Positions 1-12,738 of a DNA stretch of 64,000 nt are shown one piece after another. Source of the DNA: Xenopus tropicalis (lineage: Eukaryota; Chordata; Amphibia; Anura; Pipidae); the NCBI RefSeq assembly GCF_000004195.4, contig NC_030677.2:102142829-102206828 (forward strand). The letters run 5' to 3'. Position 1 is the first letter of the stretch; each line of letters begins with the position of its first letter. The position numbers were made by a program, and so were the translations under genes. The notes under the pieces are model-generated. The model did no database searches. It saw nothing but the letters and a program-made list of their open reading frames with translations, and was not told where the DNA came from.

Positions 1-1065
1 GATTTGCCCCTCCCTGGGGTAACTCCTTACCAGTTGTAGTGGTCCTGGGTACACACACACGGAATACAGCAGATTGCAAATGAACAGATTGATCTTTATT
101 GGGCAGACCTCTCCAGGAGTGTATCATCAGACAGTCAGGGCACATTCACAGGTTACATCAATGCACAAGACCCTCGCTCAAAGGTACCCAGGGTACTCAC
201 GCCAGAATGATCTCCTCTAGGAGGTCCCTCCGGTACTACACGCCTCTCTTAGGGCTCTCCCCGGTACTCTCGCCAAGCAGACCCTCCACAGAGACTCACC
301 CCCGGTACTACACCCAGGCTACTCTTTAGCAGGGTCCTCTTTCTCTTGGAGACTATCTCTCCCTTACCTACACACTGTGTGCCCTAAACTTCCAGCTGAT
401 GTAATGCTGGTAGGATCTTAATCCTCTACACTCCTGGAGGGGCAATGCGGCCCATTCTTACCTACCACTCCCTACATGGCACTCCTAGAGTGTCCTAACA
501 CAGGGAAACTACTATCTACTCACAGGGGAGCTCTTCTCTCTAGAGGCTCCCAACTTAAGATGGCTAACAGCACATGGCTGTTTCCCTTTTATGGGCCTAT
601 GCACCACCCTGTGGCCATAACCCGAACTACAGGGGCCCTCCCCATTAACTACAGATGTACCAGGCTATACCCATTGTACCTTAACCATTACCCTCCCAGG
701 GACCTATCCTAGGGGTATACATCCTGAGGGGCCCATTTTAGCAAACCCCTACATATATATATACTGTATACACATGACTGATTAATAATGAATTCAGACT
801 CTCATTTCATGGCTGCTCAAAAACTAGTGCAATTTACACAATAACAGTGTATAACATATGGCATTTCTGCCCATATTGCTTTTTCTTAAGCAGGTGCTCT
901 TTTTAAATTCCTGGCACAGAGGCAAGTTTAATCAATGTACAAATATGAACTAAAAACATGTGAGCTTCAGACCATATATAGTGCTGGCCCTACTGTAATA
1001 CTGCTGTGACATATGTCACTTAAAATACTTTCTGTGTATCATGGGGAAACCTGGGGGAAACTGTT
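1..1065. other. No gene; repeat-like at the left edge
   Basis: Bases 1-750 are GC-richer than the rest, with recurring GGTAC(T/C) phrases (GGTACCCAGG, GGTACTACACGCC, GGTACTCTCGCC). This resembles transposon-derived sequence, perhaps an LTR on the - strand (TTTATT at 95-100), cut by the window edge. 750-1065 is plain AT-rich DNA. Confidence 0.3.
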
Positions 1066-1081
1066 GTGTCTTCTACTGGCC

Positions 1082-1646
1082 ATTAAGACATTCTGTGCAT
1101 TAAGCTACTAAGAAATGCCCTCCCCTTTAAGCAAAACAGGGATTGTTTGTCCATAAATTGCAATATACTTCAAGCTGGCCAACTGCGTCAAAGTCATTCC
1201 TTCTGGCCAGTCCTACACTGACAAGCGATTCATTAAGAATTCTACTGCTTCAATATACATTTAGCAAGTTTTACCTGCAACTTTCTTGCTTTCAAGGTTA
1301 AAACCCCCATATGGTTGCCCTTTTATTGGCTCCACTGGGATCACCTGACTGCAGCTGGGAAGGGTGGGAGCTACAACATGGAGCCAATAAAAGGGCAACC
1401 ATATGGGGGTTTTAACCTTGAAAGCAAGAAAGTTGCAGGTAAAACTTAGTCCCTTGGCTAAATGTATATTGAAGCAGTAGAATTCTTAATGAATCGCATA
1501 AGTCAGTGTAGGACTGGTCAGAAGGGATGACTTTGACGCAGTTGGCCAGCTTGAAGTATATTGCAATTTATGGACAAACAATCCCCGTTTTGCTTAAAGG
1601 GGAGGGCATTTCTTAGTAGCTTAATGCACAGAATGTCTTAATGTCC
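1082..1646. repeat. Foldback repeat with ~250-bp arms
   Basis: The left arm (from ATTAAGACATTCTGTGCATT to about 1333) is the reverse complement of the right arm (about 1378 to 1646), nearly base for base, around a loop near 1334-1377. A fragment of the arm recurs at about 12190-12305. Confidence 0.85.
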
Positions 1647-1782
1647 TATATATATTGATAATGGGTGAGTGCAGAGGATCTCTTGTTGTTGTTTGTATGT
1701 ATTTTGTGGTCACAACCTCATTGCGCCCCCGCCTAATGGTTAAAATTTAGTGGTTGAGCACAACTTTCCCTTTTTTTGATAT

Positions 1783-2266
1783 AGGGGCACATTTACTAAC
1801 CCACGAACGGGCCGAATGCGGCCAATTGCTTTTTTTAGTAATGATCGGTATTTTGCGATTTTTTCGGAAAATTGTTGCGACTTTTTCGTTACCAATACGA
1901 TTTGCGTGAAAAAACGCGAGTTTTTCGTAGCCATTCCGAAAGTTGCGCAAAATCGAGATTTTGCTCAAAAAAGGCGCGACTTTTCGCGCAAGTTTTAACG
2001 CTACGAAAAAGGCGTGACTTTTCGCGCAAGTTTTAACGCTACGAAAAAATCGCCAGATTTTGCGCAACTTTCGGAATGGCTACAAAAAACTTGCGTTTTT
2101 TCGCGCAAATCGTATTGGTAACGAAAAATTTGCGATAATTTCCGAAAAGTCGTAAAGTCGCCGAAAAAAATCGCAAAAAATACGAAAAAGTCGCGAAATG
2201 TTTGTTTTCCAATCGGAATTTTTCCAATTCGGATTCGAATTCGTGTCTTATTAAATCAGCCTCATA
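1783..2266. repeat. CpG-containing inverted-repeat element (copy 1)
   Basis: Starts AGGGGCACATTTACTAAC. It is rich in TTTTTCG/CGAAAAA runs and ends with the degraded mirror of its start. The unit GACTTTTCGCGCAAGTTTTA is duplicated in tandem near 1978-2045. Same family as 31009-31411, 41212-41868, 50100-50410 and 58915-59153. Frames inside it are not genes. Confidence 0.75.
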
Positions 2267-2282
2267 GTGTCTTCTACTGGCC

Positions 2283-5200
2283 CACCACATACATAATCAC
2301 AGCTGCCAGTTCTCTTCTGAATAGAGCTTGATGTTTACTTGAACACGCTAAATCAGAGAGATTCATGTCATATTTAATGAATTATTATCATGAAAAAAAG
2401 TTGTGTTCTCATTTTACTATATATTGCCACACACAGTAGATGTGCCACCAAGACACAAAACACAAAGCAAAAAGGCAGGACCAGAACCTGCTCCTGGCCA
2501 TGGCCGTCACCAATTTACCTCACATTGAGGAAGTATGCATAACCATTGCTGGCATGGGATTTTGTGATGGTACAGGAGGGGGTCCTTGTGGTGAGGTTTC
2601 CTGGTGGGTCCCAAATACCCCAGCCTGACACTGCAGATACAGTATATAGTATATGGTAAATAAATGTACCTCCTGTTGTCATATGTAAGTATATTATAAG
2701 ATGCCAAGGACTACCATGACCAAATAAAAGCAAGGGACTGAAGGCCAGGTGCTTTTATACAAATTATGGAACTCTGAAGTGACTTCTGTTATCTCTATTT
2801 TACAACAGGGGGAACATTATTAATTATAATACACAAGTTTTAGTCATGTCACAGAAGTTACATCACTTATCACTGAATATAACTGATGACATCACTAACC
2901 ACCGTTTATAAGGATATAATTTACAGAATATTCATGGTGTATTATACAGTATCAATAGTAAACTGGCCATAGTTATGAATAGTTTCAATATTTCTCAAGT
3001 ATGAAATAATATCTTTTAGATTTTATGAAAGAGTTATATTCTTTGTGTCCAAAACTTCTGGGCATAAAAGCTCTGCAGAGAAACTTTTTGGAATACTTTC
3101 TCATGCCTGGAAATGTTTTTCATTGTATAGAATCTCACCCCTGGTCCCCTTGTATTTTATTTTATTACATGTCATTTTACCACTTCTTTTGTCTATACAG
3201 TTGCCACGCAACACCATTAAGGTATTGTAAACTGTTGTAAAGACTCAGTGAGAACTGTGCAAGGCAGTGGAATAGACACAAGAGCACACAGCACAAAGAA
3301 TGTAATTGGCCTGTGTAGAATATGCTAACAACACTGCACTAATATAATGCATTAGCTGTGCTAAGAACTTGTTCACATGCAAAGCTACCTACATTCTTTG
3401 GTTTCGGTTTTACAAGGAACCAATGTTAGTGCTGCTTTGTTAGTAGAGATGTATTGATATTTGTATTCTGCTTTTGGCATGAACACTAACTACAAGATTA
3501 TGCCCGGGACCTGATTTCTTAGGGATGATATTTTCTTTAAAAAGCCAAGATATTTGGCAGTACAGATGCCAGAAACTTCTGGCCTCATTTTCCTCATTAT
3601 TTACTGATCTTTCTAATTACTAATTCAAACTGCAGTCCAACTAACGAAAGACATGCTGTTTTTTGACAGATATCGGTTATGTGCACCCAGGCTGATTCAG
3701 TGCTTCAGTGTGCAAGGCACAATCGGCTGACAATCTGCTTTGCCTTACCCCTGCTTATTTGCAATTACAGGTGTACATTTGTACTGTTGGTTTTTATTTA
3801 TTGTAGCTGTATGGTAAAGAAGCTATCCTCAGGAAGATAAGAATATATGGTTTGTAGATGCCCCCAGTGTTTCATCATCCTCACCTTCTGAGATCTACTT
3901 GTCTGTTGAGCAAATGTAAAGATTCTGTACCTGTATGTTATCCATCTGCTTAGATTGTAAGCTCTGTGGGTCTCCTCTTGTGTCTTTTAATACATGTATC
4001 TTAATTTTTGTAACTGTGTTAATGTACAGTAAAGTTGTATACAACTATATTGGTATAAATAAAGCTATACATACACACATACCATCAAATGACAAAGATA
4101 AAAATCAGTTATTGTGTGTGGATAGTGGGGGCTGGGAGAAGGGCAGAAGCATGAGAAGCCATTGCATGGCTGTGTTTCTTGGCTTGTGTGTATAAAGTTT
4201 ATGAAGGCAGTGCTGGATCAGTCTCTAAAGGGAAGCATAAGGCAGCCCCAGTGGTCCTGTTACTCCTTGTGGATAATGTATTCCTGAAAATATTTGGAGC
4301 TCTATGCCAGAAAAATGAATGAATCCTAGCAAATTTCTAAATAGAGCTAACTTACTGGGTAGAGCTTTCATTACTTTGACTCTTCTTACATTAGTTTTCT
4401 TTTCTTCTGAAGTAAGAGCTATATTTAACTGCATGCTTGTGTTCACATGATTTGGTTTCCCAAATATGTACACTAGGCTTGAGCTTGGGCATTACATGAA
4501 TACCTTTGGTAGGATACTGGAGTTTGCAGTTCAGCAACAGTTGTTGCTACAGGTTTGACATGCCTATTGCATGTTTTTTTTTTATGTTTATCCACATTTT
4601 ATTTTTTTTTCTTCCTTACCCTATTAAAACTGTCTGCACCGGGACCCAATTCCTCTTGAAAATGTGAAACACTTGATGATCTTTACCATCCTATAAAGAT
4701 TAAATAAAACTTAAAATTAAGAAGCATTAAATATTGCACTCACCTTTGGAATGCTGCTTGGGAACTCTGGCTTTCACAGTCCTGGCTGCAATAAGGGTAA
4801 AGGCCCAAGCCAGAAGGCCCCATATTATTGCCATGATTTTCAGTCCTCTTATTCTCAGCTCGTGGTGTCACCATGACGCTTGTCCCTGCGGCCTTCCTTG
4901 CGGGATTCCTAACCCAATGACTGTGATGACATGTTCTTGACTCTTGTGAGTTTCTTTTTGATTCCTTATTTTATTCCTGCCTTTTTTCAGGTCAGTTCCT
5001 CTTGTAGGAGTCAGTGTTGAGTGAAATCTTTTTGACGCCTTATGTGTATAGTAAAGAACAGCACAGAAATCAATTACCTGCAAAAAAAACAGGTTTTATG
5101 CTCCCATTATGCCTCTTCCATAAAATGATTCACTATGCTATTTTCATCATCTACTTTTACCTCTAACCATTGCTCCCTGTTATATTCTATATTCCAGCAC

Positions 5201-7344
5201 ACTCTAGGAAATCCTTCTTATGTTTCAGAGTTACACTCTCTTATCTCTCTTCTCAGAAAATTGGCAGGTCTGCTCTCCAGATGTCTAAATGATCACTATA
5301 TCTGGCCGTAGGCGGCTCAGCCTGGGACATGCTCTGCTTTTAATCCTTTCCTTGCCAGAAATGGGTGAAAATGTATATAAACAATAATGCAAAACCCTGG
5401 TAAAGTGATATTAACATTCACATTATTTTCAATATTTAGTTACAAAGATCTGTAACTAAATATATACTGTTTCATGCAGTTACATCATGAAGTTGTGTCC
5501 TTTGCCTTACTAAGCTTTCTTATATCACTCTTTTGATTAGTAAAGGAATTGAAATTATAGTGGGTTTCCAGTAAGATCTGTCTTGAATGTGTTCTGAATT
5601 TTTTGATATAAGGATAGCTGAAATCTTAGCCATAAAGCAAGATACAACTGCCACTACCAGAGAAATGTTAAGGCTTATACTTCCTTACGACAACACAAAA
5701 GTGACTTTTTCAGATTAAAGTAAATCATTTTCTCAAAAATCACTGTACGTTACAGAGTCACATGTTGTTTACAGCAATAAATATGAATGTTTTTGATGAT
5801 ACTGCTATTTAGTGTTGTTGAGGTCAGACACAAATGTGTTACACAAATATTCCATTACACAAATATGATTGTTTGCCCAAGTTGATATAAACTGGCTGTA
5901 AGTCTTTTTATATCAATAATTTTAATAAGCCCTTGGACCGATTAGGCATATTTTATTGATAATTCTGGACAAGGTATTTTAAACTATTTAATGCTGCTAA
6001 CCCTTTACATTGAAAAGATGGGGTAGTGGACAATAGGAAAGGGGAAAAGGCAATGACAGAAGAGAAAATATGAAAAACATATACAATAATATTCAGTGCT
6101 GTAGCTGACAAAATGGTGTGAATGTTCAGTACCTTGCTTGCTCAATACTGAACTGGTTATGAAGAGCACACAGTAGGAAAAAAATGTTTGTACAGGATAA
6201 GGGAACTGATGTGATTATATCAATTGCCTTTGCATTTAGTATACTGCCAAGTGTATAAGTAAGATTGCTCTGCCCTGAGCTAATAAAACTAGTGAGAGAG
6301 AACAGGGCTAGTCTGGCAGAGCAGGGGTTATTAGAGTTTCAGCTGTAAATGCACAGTCAGGTTCTTTGCTATGTAGGAGGAAAATAGCATGGTGGAGAGA
6401 GCAAAGGGACAGAGAGAGGAGAACATGGGAAAGCAGATTAGTAACAGATGTGAACGGTATGGAGGAAAAGCTAGGCGTGGGAAAGAACTAGATTTAAAGC
6501 AGAGAAAAGAAAGAAAGAAAATTACAATGATTTGTGTACTCAAATGAAGACTTATGACAAAATGAATGCATGCTTTACTTTTACACATTTAATATGTATT
6601 AAATGTTATTAATTGTCTCTTGCTGTTGCTACATCTCCTTATTGTATTATGGTATCCTATTCTGTTTGACTAGCTGCATATTACCTCCACTGCCATTGTA
6701 CAATTTTAACAATGTCTGTTGCACATTTTTGCCCACACAGTACCAACACAATGTTGTATGTGCCACAATATAACACACAGTGTTTTTCTGTTGCAAATTG
6801 TTTGCTAGAGTCCTCCCAGAGAGCTCTTCCACTGTCCTTGTTTGTTGCTCATGGTATCCTATTTTTACTGCTTTGTTAACAATCCACTTGGACCTTGCTC
6901 ATTCCCTACATTATCCTATCTCCATCCTACATTGTTCCCTACAGTCTCTTATACTGTACCTTTCTGTCCCTCAAATTCTCCTTGTGTGTTGCACATTGTT
7001 CCAAAGATTTCACTCACACTGAACTTTCTGTTTGTTGCACTGTTCAATGCACACACTTATTTGTAGCCAAAATGCTCTGACCCTAACAGGACATTTGATA
7101 TTTTTGTGGTCATCAACCAAGGCAACTGTCCAGCCAAACCTGTATTCAGGAAAAAATAGATCAGCGTCTTTTTTATTTATTTTTTGGTTCAGAACTGGTC
7201 TCTGCCATTGCTGGTTTATGGAGAGAAATAAATGAAGAGGACCGCACTGAATCCATTAACAGTTGCATGGAGGTTATGTGCAATGTTTAACTGACAAAAG
7301 ACAGGAAATAAAATTGCAAAAGTGGCTTAATCATACTACCTTCC
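2283..7344. other. Intergenic or 5'-intron DNA without recognised features
   Basis: AT-rich, with many stops in all frames. The longest frames show no domain, codon bias or splice context. I see no exon. Confidence 0.6.
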
Positions 7345-8215
7345 TTAAAGGAACAGTAACACAAAAAAAAATGAAGGTGTATAAAAGTACTTAATATATT
7401 ATGTACTATTTCTCTGTGCTGTATGTTTTCTTCAGAAACCCTACTATAGTTTATATAAACAAAGCTGATGTGTAACCATGGGGGAAGCCATAGTATTCTA
7501 CAAAGTAGTTATAAGCAGTTATCTGCTTATGTAACTTGTACCTTTCCTCCTTTTTTCCAGCTTGAATGGCTGCCCATGTGGCTACACAGCAGCTATTTAT
7601 ATTAACTATAGTAGTCTTTTTTAAAGGACAACAAAAGGTTAATATAAATTAAAAGTAAGTCTAAAGGCATTCTTTTTAAGTACTTACTGCATATCTAAAT
7701 TCCCAGATCCCTGCTTGCTTCTCTGAGATATGGTGCTGGCAGCCTACAGCAGTGTGAAGACTACAGTGACATCACTGAAATCTCTCTTCCCTTCCTGTAG
7801 GCTGCCAGCGGCAGCCTTCCTATTCTCTGAGCATGTGTGTAACTTGATCCTGTCTCCTGTTCTGAGCTACACATGCCCACCAGCCAATCAGAAGCGGATC
7901 TGGCAGAGGGGAGGGAATGAAACACATGTGCAGTATGAAGCAAGGAGGGAAAGGAAGGGAGAATACCTTTTTAGAGATGGCTGCCTGTTCTAGAAAATGT
8001 GAAGTAAGTGTGACTGAGTAAATATTTGATTAGGTGAGCCAAAACTGTGGCGTTTTTACTAAACAATAGGAGGACTATTGGGCAGTATGTTTTTTAAATT
8101 TTGACTTGCATTCTCCTTTAAACAAACACATAACCTTTACCAGTGCAGGGAAACAGTACATATTATTTGAATTACCTTTAAACATTTGTATTTTTTGGTG
8201 TTATTGTTCCTTTAA
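7345..8215. mobile_element. TTAA-flanked MITE (AAAGGAACAGTAACA family), interrupted
   Basis: TTAA plus AAAGGAACAGTAACAC opens at 7345 and GGTGTTATTGTTCCTTTAA closes at 8215. Two complete relatives lie at 14122-14546 and 41998-42422. This copy is split by another element at 7621-8121. Confidence 0.8.
7621..8121. mobile_element. Nested TTAA-flanked element (second family)
   Basis: Bounded by TTAA at 7621-7624 and 8118-8121, with ends AAAGGACAACAAAAGG and TTGCATTCTCCTTTAA. The same family, inverted, lies at 24076-24582. Confidence 0.8.
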
Positions 8216-11200
8216 CCCACACACAAAGATAGCAGCTGTTTGGTGGCATTACATGTTAGTAAATGTAACCCACAAGGAGAGGAGGAGTTTGGAGACAGTG
8301 ATCTCCGTGTAACAATTACTAGTTTAGTTACTAATTACTACTTTAGTTTTTAAATCACCTCATTAATGTCAGTCCACAAACCCAAATAATTCATTTGTAC
8401 ATTTGAACTGCATGTACCTGGAGCAGAACTGACATTTCAGAAAAGGCAGTTTCTTTAATTATATATCTGAAGTGCTGAGTTCAAAAACATTTTAAAACAC
8501 AAAACAGCTAAGGCAGATTTTCTCTGCAAGTCTCACCACATCTAACAGCAGCAGGCAGTTGTGCAACTACATCACATTGGAATGGAATGCCATCAATAGA
8601 GCCAGACCTTAAGAAGTTCATGTTGGCACCAGCACCACATATTTTCTTGTTTTTTGATTCAGTCTTTCATAGTTCCGCCCTTCTACTGTCGTTGCCCTTA
8701 TTCCTGTCTTTCTCTTCTCTTTATGTTGGTTATCTTTGTTTAAGTTTTGCTCCTTACTTGATCTACTGTAGGTGAAGTTGAGCTTGCAGTGCCACATTTA
8801 TGCCATGTATTTTTTTTATTGTGTATGGGATAAGCATGCATTGGCAGGGCAGAACAGGCCGTTTATGGGAGAAATACCTTTCTAGGCCTTGTGCCTAGTG
8901 TACATGGCCAGCTTGGATCTTTAGCAGGAAACTTTGGAACACTATAGTTACCACCTTTCCAAGCATGTGCTTGCAGAGCTATGTATGATTGTTGTAAGCA
9001 ACACTCACAACTAACTAAAATTTTTTTTAATGGGCTGCAGTTTGCAGTGCCTAAACATAAATTTTAATACATAATTTCATATAATATGACAACAAAAATG
9101 TCACATGTCATATATATTTAGGTATAGATCTAAGTAGGATATGCTGAACAGCTGGGATACAATTTTCTTTCCAGTCCTCACTTCCACATTATCAACTCCA
9201 CTGTTTTTCTCAATTGTTTCCTCCCGTTCTATTTTAACCCCCTACTCTGCTTCAGTTCTTTGACCAAGCTTTTCTCTGTCCTTTCTAAAGTTGGTGGTTA
9301 TATAATAAAAGTTGTTATGTTTACTACAGGTATGATCAGCTATAGAAACTAATGAGCAGGTAGAATCTTCTGGACAGCTTTTTAAAAGCAAACATCTTAT
9401 AGGTTGCTATGATTACTGTGCGCAGGTAAACTTTATACCCCAAATAGTTTAGTTAGAACTGTGACATCTTTATATGCCAATTTATGTCTATTTAACAAAC
9501 CATGAACCTGTTCTACCTGCCCTGATCTATGCCTAGATTATAACGATCTATGCCTAGATTATATCTACTCTTTTTTCAATACCTGCCTGTCTTTCTCTTC
9601 TCTTCATGTTGGTTATCTTTGTTTAAGTTTGGCATATCTGACTATGATTCCTGCAAATATATATTAATTTACATGACTTAACTTCATGGGTGCTTCTGCC
9701 GACATTTAAACTCACATACGGTGCAGTGGTGAGAGGTCCCCATTGCTCCGTATGGGAGCAAAATTTTGGTGCATGGGGCAGCATGCTGCCCCTAAATTTG
9801 TGCCGCCCTTGGCCTGGGCCTTTGTGGCCTCGCCACAAATCCGGCCATGGTCATATGTATCTAATGCATTAGCATTGTAGTTAACAATGTACATGAAACT
9901 TTTTACATTAAACAATGCAGTGAGTAATAAGTAGTAACATTTATCAACTGCAAAAGGTCTTCTGCATTTGAAGAAAGCAGAATATTGCATAAAATATTCA
10001 TTTTCAAATCTTTGTATACATGATTTCCTCTGTTGTCCATTTCCTGGATGACTGTTCTCTTCTGCTACTGCAGACTTTATTCTTCCTAATTCGTGGTTCT
10101 GTCTCGTCTCATTAATGTCACTGACCTTGCAGAATTACTGCACTGACTGGGGTTGTGTGTGTATAAGCAGTGAATGTGCCATTGTGTTACAAGGTGGGTC
10201 TCTGTTATTTCTTTGGGGGCTGCACATAGAAGGGTCTGTTAATTTAATACAAAACTCTTGCTGTTCTCTTACCACATTTCCCTCTGAAAGGCTGTCTGTC
10301 TGTTTGGGCAGTGACTTCCTGAAAACGCCACCAAACCGTCTTATTAGGGGTTCCTGACTCGACACTGTGTGTATGTTTGTCTATCAGTGTGTAGGTGCGT
10401 TTAAGATTGCTTTTGCCTTAGGGTTATTTTGCATTTATTAGTATGGCTGTGTGACTATAAACTGTATTTAAAGTTTGTCTGAGTATCTGTATCAAACATG
10501 AATTTAACAATGTATGTTATGTTTATCAGTGTATATTAGCATGCAACCTAATAATATGTGTATCAGTGAATGTATTTAGCTCTGTACTGTACCTTTGATC
10601 ATTATGTGTTGGTGTTTGTCAAGGATCCTGTAGAAATATGTTTTACAGTATGACAGAAGCACTAAGAAGCTGGATTCAAGAATGGATTTCAGAATGCGGA
10701 AGGAAACCCACACAGACACAGGCCATACAAACACCTGGCAGTTTGTGTCCTGATCATTTAAAATACTATCCTACATTCAAAGTTTTACTTACATTAGGAT
10801 GCAGCCTTTCCTGATAAGAAGCAGTTAGTTGTAAACCAAAGGGCATCTTTAATGGCTACCAGTACTGGGGATACAGATTTAAGGCAAAGGTTTCTAAAGA
10901 AAGCCTCTTGTTTACCCTACCAATAAATCCTTATATTTGAAACCATCATTGTGGTTTTGTTCTACATTTGCTTTACATTTTGCTTGTTAACAAAGTGGCC
11001 TCTGTATATAAGTGGAAGTCACAACAAATCAGTCAGGTGTGCTAGAGCTCACCCTGATCAGCAAACTATATCTTTCAGAAATAAAGCATCGGCTTTGTGT
11101 TTCTGGTGGTTCTATAACCTTTATTATTAGGAAGATGAATGTTGCAGTCAACTGTAGCATGTTTATCATGGCAAAAAGCCTTTTATTTTTTTTATTCCCT

Positions 11201-11768
11201 GAGAGCATGCGATAGCAATCCTGATAACATATGCAAAAACCATGGAAAAAGTGTCTCAAATTAAGAGAAAACCATCAAGATTTGAAGGTCTAAATTACAG
11301 GCTCCTAGGAGCTATGATGATACTCCCTTATACAAACCTTCACCTAAGTTCCTTCTTCACTCCACTGGACTATTTATTATATTGATAAGCATGTAGCAAT
11401 ACACACTTGCACAGTTATTTATCTTATAAAGTGTTAAATTGCTCTTTAGAAGGCAAACAGAAGGCTCAGTTACATGGAAGTCATAAAACTGTGATCAGTA
11501 TGTTGCTAATAATACTTTTGGGCTGCTTGACTTCCACCTCTAAAAATAGTCAAAGTGCTGGGTCTCAAGTCCTTCAGACAGAGAGAAAAGAATATCTCAG
11601 CATTTGCTAAGACAGTTGCTGGCATAATGTTCTTTTAACTCAAGATATGAATCTTATTCCACCCTTGCTCCTTCTCCTAGCATTCTTACCCATTCACTGA
11701 CTATCACTGATACTGAACTAACCCCACTGTTCTGCTGTCCCCTGATTACTTACATTACACATTACTTA
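8216..11768. other. Non-coding DNA with a small duplicated segment
   Basis: No exon seen. A segment of about 45 bp with CCTGTCTTTCTCTTCTCTT and GTTGGTTATCTTTGTTTAAG occurs at about 8702-8748 and again at about 9586-9630. ATCTATGCCTAGATTATA is doubled at about 9526-9561. Around 9700-9850 is a GC-richer, repeat-like patch (GGGGCAGCATGCTGCCCC). Confidence 0.55.
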
Positions 11769-12738
11769 CATTTTGTACTCTTAGGGTTTCTCTATGGAAC
11801 AGCCTGCATCCTAATGAGTCCACATCCCACTTCGAGTTTCCATGAATCTAAGAAAATGAAAGACAGACATAACTATGATGATTATTAAGAGTGCCCCCCC
11901 ACCACCACCACCTGCTGTGATACTGGAATTACACAGTTTAATACCAGTATCTGGTATTACAAATAGAGAACAACAAGAGACCCTCTGCACTCATCCATTA
12001 TCAATATATATAGGACTGATTAATACTAATAAGTTTGAAATCTGAATTTGTAATACCAGAAAAAAAAGGTAAAGTTGTGCTCAACCACTAAAATTTAAAC
12101 CATTAGGCGGGGGTGCAATAAGGATGTGACCACAAAGTACACATAGACAGCAACAAGAGATCCTCTGCATTCAATATAGATATATAGGACATTAAGACAT
12201 TCTGTGCATTAAGCTACCAAGAAATACCTTCCCCTTTAAGCAAATCAAGGATTGTTTGTCCATATATTGCAATATACTTCAAGCTGGCCAACTATGTCAA
12301 AGTCTTAATGTATTATATATATTGATAATGGGTGAGTGCAGAGGATCTCTTGTTGTTGTCTATTTGTATTTTGTGGTCACAACCTTATTGCTCCCCCGCC
12401 TAATGGTTTAAAATGTAGTGGTTGAGCACAACTTTTCCTTTTTTTTCTGGTATTACAAATTCAGATTTCAAACTTATTAGTATTAATCAGTCATATATAT
12501 TTTTATAATGGATGAGTGCAGAGGGTCTCTTGTTGTTGTCTATTTGTAATACCAGATACTGGTATTAAACTGTGTAATTCCAGTATCACAGCAGGTGGTG
12601 GTGGTGGGGGGGCACTCTTAATAATCATCATAGTTATCTCTGTCTTTAATTTTCTTAGATTCATGGAAACTCGAAGTGGGATGTGGACTCATTAGGATGC
12701 AGGCTGTTCCATAGAGAAACCCTAAGACTACAAAATGT
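11769..12738. repeat. ~970-bp near-perfect palindrome with ~430-bp arms
   Basis: The left arm, from ACATTTTGTACTCTTAGGG to about 12195, reappears as reverse complement from about 12304 to 12738, including CAGCCTGCATCCTAATGAGT, the CCACCACCACC run, TACCAGTATCTGGTATTAC and ACAAGAGA. The loop of about 105 bp is a fragment of the foldback arm seen at 1082-1646. Several nested inverted elements seem to make it up. Confidence 0.85.

Larger units (their letters stand above)
1082..2266. mobile_element. Composite insertion flanked by a 16-bp direct repeat
   Basis: GTGTCTTCTACTGGCC occurs at 1066-1081 and again at 2267-2282, as a target duplication would. Between them lie a foldback (1082-1646), a spacer segment shared with the 12-kb palindrome (1647-1778) and an AGGGGCACATTTACTAA element (1783-2266). 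Confidence 0.7.
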
